A DNA stretch of 64,000 nt. Source: Martinezella rhizogenes. GTDB taxonomy: Bacteria > Pseudomonadota > Alphaproteobacteria > Rhizobiales > Rhizobiaceae. A program made the position numbers and the translations under genes. Location: contig NZ_JUHG01000015.1 of NCBI RefSeq assembly GCF_000799715.1, positions 310,001 through 374,000 on the forward strand, in the 5' to 3' direction. Below are positions 60,539 through 64,000 of this stretch, piece by piece; position 1 is the first letter of the stretch; every line of letters begins with the position of its first letter. The notes beneath the pieces are model-generated. The model was not told the DNA's origin, searched no databases, and saw only the letters and a program-made list of their open reading frames with translations.

Positions 60539-61188
60539 TGGATCTGCCACCTTTTTTCAAGTCGGGCGCCGAGCCTCGCAATGGGGAAGCTCATCAGGAA
60601 ATAGATCAGACCTGTGATGGTCAGGATCAGAAGCGGCTCCTGAACGCGGGTCGTGATGATCTGGGAACTGCGAAGGAGTTCGATGATGCCGATCCACAGA
60701 ACCAACGACGTGTCCTTCATCACGCCGAGCGCGAGGCCGATCCAGCTTGGAAAGACGATCCTGGTTGCCATCGGCAAGGTGATCGAGATCACCTCCTGGC
60801 CCCAGGTTAGGCCAAGCGACCGGGCCGCCCGGCGCGTCGTCGTCGGCACGGCCGAAACACCGCTTCGAACGATTTCGGTGCAGAAGGCGGCCGCGTAGAT
60901 GCCAAGGCAGATACAGGCCACAGTGTAACTGGGCCAGTGCAGCCGAAACATGCTGTTGAACGAGTTGAACAGCACCAGCTGGATCAGCAGCGGAACCGAG
61001 CGAAAGATGTCGAGAATTCCACCGATCGGGCCGCTGATCCACCATGGCGCGCCGGCGCGGATGAGGCCGAACAGCACCCCAAGCACCGTGCCGATGGCGA
61101 CGGCGGCGGCGGTGATGGCGATCGTCACCAAAGCACCTTGCAAGAGGTAGACGATATCGCTCCAGGACAATGAGGCTTCAAAAAACAT
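60535..61188 (-). CDS. Polar amino-acid ABC transporter permease
   Basis: 217 residues. YLLQGALVTIAITAAAVAIG, then FRSVPLLIQLVLFNSFNSMF and VSAVPTTTRRAARSLGLTWG mark a HEAT permease. The ATG at 61188 is preceded by GAGGAG; the frame opens further upstream at 61236. It overlaps the ATPase start by 4 bp. Confidence 0.93.
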   Translation of the reverse strand: MFFEASLSWSDIVYLLQGALVTIAITAAAVAIGTVLGVLFGLIRAGAPWWISGPIGGILDIFRSVPLLIQLVLFNSFNSMFRLHWPSYTVACICLGIYAAAFCTEIVRSGVSAVPTTTRRAARSLGLTWGQEVISITLPMATRIVFPSWIGLALGVMKDTSLVLWIGIIELLRSSQIITTRVQEPLLILTITGLIYFLMSFPIARLGARLEKRWQIQ

Positions 61189-61198
61189 CGGGCACTCC

Positions 61199-61861
61199 TC
61201 AGTATCGGAACAGACGCCAAGCGAGCAGCCGCGCACCGACGGTGAATGTCTTGGAGATCAGGTAATAGAGAACGGCTGCGACCATGAAGAACTCGAAGGT
61301 GCGGTAGGTCAGGACGTTCTGCTGCTGCGTCACACCTGTCAGGTCGCTGGTCAGACCGACAATCGTCCCGAGCGACGTCATCAATATCGACCACACCATC
61401 TGGTTCGTCATGGCATGGAATACGGCACGCAGCATTTGCGGCAACACGATATGCCACATCGTCTGCACGGCCCCCATGCCGAGCGACCGAGCGGCACGGA
61501 TCTGCGTTTCGGGCACAGCCGAAAAGCCGCCGCGGAAGGTTTCTGCCAGGTATCCGGCATTGTTGAAGGTGATCCCCACGACCAAGGCAGTGTAGGAATC
61601 GACCCGAATTCCGAGCGAGCCCAGGCCGAAATAGATCATGTAGATCTGAAAGAGCGCTGGCGTGTTTCGCGCAGCCTCGATCCACACATCGGCAAGAGCG
61701 GAAAACGTCTTGTTTCCGGATCTTTTGGCGAGCGCCAGGACAACCGCCAGCGCCGTCCCGATCACCATTGCGAGGATCGCAATCTCAAGGGTTACCAGCG
61801 CTCCCCAGAGCATTTCTAGTAGCGCCCGAAAAACTGGACGCCACTGGAAGGTGTAAGACAT
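61199..61861 (-). CDS. Polar amino-acid ABC transporter permease
   Basis: 220 residues. MLWGALVTLEIAILAMVIGT, then EAARNTPALFQIYMIYFGLG and FSAVPETQIRAARSLGMGAV identify the partner HEAT permease. It lies 174 bp downstream of the binding-protein gene; that gap contains a strong hairpin (61917-61956). Confidence 0.93.
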   Translation of the reverse strand: MSYTFQWRPVFRALLEMLWGALVTLEIAILAMVIGTALAVVLALAKRSGNKTFSALADVWIEAARNTPALFQIYMIYFGLGSLGIRVDSYTALVVGITFNNAGYLAETFRGGFSAVPETQIRAARSLGMGAVQTMWHIVLPQMLRAVFHAMTNQMVWSILMTSLGTIVGLTSDLTGVTQQQNVLTYRTFEFFMVAAVLYYLISKTFTVGARLLAWRLFRY

Positions 61862-61916
61862 TGATTGCCCCTTTATGCGATGGGATTGGGGTTAAACCGC
61901 GCTCGGTCGCGTCCTG

Positions 61917-61956
61917 CCCGGATCCCAGATGCGGGACACCGCTCCTGGGATCCGGG
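61917..61956 (-). terminator. Intercistronic hairpin after the amino-acid binding-protein gene
   Basis: A perfect 12-bp stem (61917-61928 with 61945-61956). The 16-base interior can pair further (GCGG 61931-61934 with CCGC 61939-61942). No T tract. It separates the binding-protein gene from its first permease, as at 3238-3273 and 18503-18533. Confidence 0.6.
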
Positions 61957-62035
61957 GAAAGTTTCGCAATCGGCAAACCGCCTCGAGCGCTCTGCGTCAC
62001 AAGCGACGTGAACAGCGAGCACCCGTCGACCGTAG

Positions 62036-62857
62036 TTAGCGGTAGGTTTTCGCGACAGTCAGGTCCGGAGCGGGACCGCCTTCTGTGCCAACCCACTTTG
62101 CGTAGAGTTCGGCGTAGCGACCGGAACGGACCTGTCGGTTCAGGAACAGGTTGACGTAATTGAGAAGGCCCTGTTCCTGGCGCTGCACGAGAATTGCGCA
62201 ATAGTCAGCATCGACGGGCGCATCGCCGACGATCTTCAGTCCCGGGTATTTGCCGGACTGAATGAGATGCGTTGCGATGGTCGACGTCGTGTAGGTCGCA
62301 TCGATCTGCTTCTGGCCCAGTGCCAGGAAAGCGTCGGACTGGGACTGGAAGGTCAGGAGCTTGGTCGCCGGGTCATTGAACGATTTAACAGTGTCTCCGA
62401 GAGCAAGCGTCTCGTAGGCACCTGCCGGTCCGCCAACCGTATGCCCCTTCATGTCGGCCGCGCTCTTGATGCCGGAATCCTCGCGCGCCAGGATGACGGT
62501 CGTGAAGACGAAATACGGGATCGAGAAGCCGATAGTCTTGGCACGCTCAAGAGTATCTGATGCGACCGCGATACCAATATCGGCACGCCCAGACAGCACA
62601 GCCGGAATACGATCCGGATCGGGGGTATCGACGATTTCCGCTGTCACGCCGAGAGCCTTGGCAAGATCGTTGCAGTAGTCGACGTCAAAGCCGATCGGCT
62701 TATTGTCCTTGTCGCGTGCGCCATTCGGCGGGAAATCCAGCTCCACAGCGCAACGAAGCTTACCTGCAGAGATGATGTCGTCGAGCTGATCAGCATGGGC
62801 GAATGTGGACGCGGACGCCATGAGAGCAGTTGCCAGAAATATCGATGTAAAGCGCAT
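62036..62857 (-). CDS. Polar amino-acid ABC transporter substrate-binding protein
   Basis: 273 residues. Signal peptide MRFTSIFLATALMASASTFA, cleaved near HADQLDD. Family-3 pattern: AGKLRCAVELDFPPNGARDK, then FDVDYCNDLAKALGV and SGRADIGIAVASDTLERAKT. It is downstream of a proline-racemase-fold enzyme gene on the same strand, so hydroxyproline or another proline derivative is a plausible ligand. Confidence 0.93.
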   Translation of the reverse strand: MRFTSIFLATALMASASTFAHADQLDDIISAGKLRCAVELDFPPNGARDKDNKPIGFDVDYCNDLAKALGVTAEIVDTPDPDRIPAVLSGRADIGIAVASDTLERAKTIGFSIPYFVFTTVILAREDSGIKSAADMKGHTVGGPAGAYETLALGDTVKSFNDPATKLLTFQSQSDAFLALGQKQIDATYTTSTIATHLIQSGKYPGLKIVGDAPVDADYCAILVQRQEQGLLNYVNLFLNRQVRSGRYAELYAKWVGTEGGPAPDLTVAKTYR

Positions 62858-62936
62858 TCCAGTTCCCTTCTTTTGCTTCTTATAGGATATCGTATACGTT
62901 TCGAAATACGATTATTGCGGCGTGGACTGGCGCCGA

Positions 62937-63944
62937 TTACTGAACGAGAAAGCCATAGGTCAGCGGGTCTTCCTCATCGATGGTCCAGTTTGCAAACCCG
63001 CAAATGTAGGCCTTGCCGCTGACTTCGGGGATGACGGCGTCAAAATCGCCGACCTTTGTTTCGCTGAGTACACGTCCCTTGAACACGGTACCGATGATCG
63101 ACTCGTTCACCATTGTTTCCGAGCTCGAAAGCTTACCTCGAAGATAGAGCTGTGCGATGCGGCCGGCGGTGCCGGAACCGGTCGGCGATCGGTCAACGGC
63201 ACGGTCCGCGTAGACACAGCAGTTCGCCTGGGTCGAGCCTTCGTGGCGGGGATCGCCATAGACCATGACACCATAGACGTCGTTGAACTCGGGGATTTCC
63301 GGGTGAACCACCGGCATCTTGGCATTCACGGCCGTCTTGATCTCGTAGCCGAACTGCTGGATCTTCTGCACATCCTTCTCGCGGATGGCGATATCGTGAG
63401 GGCGCCCGTCGACGTAGAAATAGGTGGCACCGCCATAGGCGATGTCGCCGGTCACCGTGCCGAAGGTTGGGGTTTCGATGGTGACGTCGCGCATGAAGAT
63501 GAAGGACGGAACATTCACGAAGCGAACATTCCCTGCCCGCTTCCCGTCCCATTCGACAAAGGCTTCGATGAAGCCGCATGGCGCATCGATGCCCACACGG
63601 GTTTCTGGTGATTTGCGCTCGACCCAACCCAGTTCGAGGGCCGCGGTAGCGAGCGCAATGACACCATGACCGCAATGGGGGCTGTAGCCCATGTTGTTGA
63701 GGAAAATCACCCCGAAATCAGCATCCGCGCTGACCGGCTCCGTGAGAAGGCCTCCGTAAAGGTCCTTATGGCCGCGGGGCTCCAGCATGACTGCGCGTCG
63801 GTATTGGTCTGCGTTATCCTCCAACCAGGCGCGACGCTCGACGATGGTCGCTCCAGGGATCTTCGGCAAGCCCTGGGTGATGAGGCGGAATGTTTCACCG
63901 CAAGTGTGCAGCTCGACGGTTGTCAGTGATCTTTCAAATTGCAT
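62937..63944 (-). CDS. Proline-racemase-family enzyme, probable trans-3-hydroxy-L-proline dehydratase
   Basis: 335 residues. The first catalytic residue is Cys91 in MGYSPHCGHG. The second position, Cys in proline racemase and 4-hydroxyproline epimerase, is Thr255 in DRSPTGSGTAGR. A Cys/Thr pair is the signature of trans-3-hydroxy-L-proline dehydratase, which makes delta-1-pyrroline-2-carboxylate. The start at 63944 is preceded by GGAG; the frame continues to 63971. It is upstream of the amino-acid importer, so uptake and first degradation step are likely co-expressed. No pyrroline-2-carboxylate reductase gene is seen in the window. Confidence 0.88.
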   Translation of the reverse strand: MQFERSLTTVELHTCGETFRLITQGLPKIPGATIVERRAWLEDNADQYRRAVMLEPRGHKDLYGGLLTEPVSADADFGVIFLNNMGYSPHCGHGVIALATAALELGWVERKSPETRVGIDAPCGFIEAFVEWDGKRAGNVRFVNVPSFIFMRDVTIETPTFGTVTGDIAYGGATYFYVDGRPHDIAIREKDVQKIQQFGYEIKTAVNAKMPVVHPEIPEFNDVYGVMVYGDPRHEGSTQANCCVYADRAVDRSPTGSGTAGRIAQLYLRGKLSSSETMVNESIIGTVFKGRVLSETKVGDFDAVIPEVSGKAYICGFANWTIDEEDPLTYGFLVQ

Positions 63945-64000
63945 GCGGATGTCTCCAGCGTATTGCACCACGCAGACATCGGCACTCCCGCTGCCAGTTG

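Noticed and set aside
1..64000. CRISPR arrays, tRNA or rRNA genes
   Set aside because: No regularly spaced repeats, cas genes, tRNA-like cloverleaf regions or rRNA segments were seen when reading the intergenic stretches.

Overview
The window is GC-rich, densely coded and of alphaproteobacterial (Rhizobiales: Rhizobium, Agrobacterium or Ochrobactrum-like) character. I infer this from a CheB/CheR/PAS fusion ending in an HWE-type kinase remnant, a NolR-like ArsR regulator, many ABC uptake systems beside class III aminotransferases and FAD amine oxidases, and rhizobial-type IS5 and IS6 transposase remnants. No ribosomal, replication or other core gene is intact. It reads as an accessory region: a large plasmid, a second chromosome or an island of catabolic operons.

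Region by region. (1) 1-7979, plus strand: a peptide ABC transporter (ATPase cut by the window edge, binding protein, two permeases), a DmpA-type N-terminal-nucleophile aminopeptidase, an M55 zinc D-aminopeptidase and a D-amino-acid aminotransferase. Together they look like a complete route for importing and dismantling D-residue peptides. (2) 8160-9012: a frameshifted 3' fragment of an unusual leucyl-tRNA synthetase gene and a cluster of terminal-repeat-like inverted motifs. (3) 9119-25770, almost all minus strand: a catabolic locus with a PotABCD-type transporter, an FAD amine oxidase, two tandem BisC/TorA-type molybdoenzymes, a small cupin, an IclR regulator, a D-2-hydroxyacid dehydrogenase, an aldehyde dehydrogenase, an AbrB-type membrane protein and a class III aminotransferase. 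This is the most unusual gene set here. (4) 26045-27655: a hypothetical gene, an Xre regulator and a VapBC pair.

(5) 28136-35824: copper homeostasis, with copZ, a multicopper oxidase, copA and cueR, two CueR-type operators, a cytochrome c' and a membrane protein. (6) 36582-40738: nickel/cobalt efflux (rcnA, rcnR, a GNAT acetyltransferase, a DedA protein and a hypothetical protein) with three related G/C-tract palindromes. (7) 40759-46957: an Opp/Dpp-type transporter with a GntR regulator inserted between the permease and ATPase genes. (8) 47018-53773: two Lrp regulators around a cupin, an FAD oxidase, an amino-acid ABC importer without its own ATPase, and a class III aminotransferase. This is a second version of the cupin/oxidase/aminotransferase theme of region 3. 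(9) 54139-59670: an IS5 remnant, a CheB-CheR-PAS protein whose histidine-kinase end is truncated and lacks the phospho-acceptor His, an ArsR regulator, a PAS protein, and IS6 and AraC remnants. (10) 59816-63944: a polar amino-acid ABC importer with a proline-racemase-fold enzyme whose Cys/Thr catalytic pair points to trans-3-hydroxy-L-proline dehydratase.

A recurrent non-coding feature is a strong hairpin between a binding-protein gene and the next transporter gene (3238-3273, 18503-18533, 61917-61956). All functional statements come from reading translations and motifs by eye; no database search was run.
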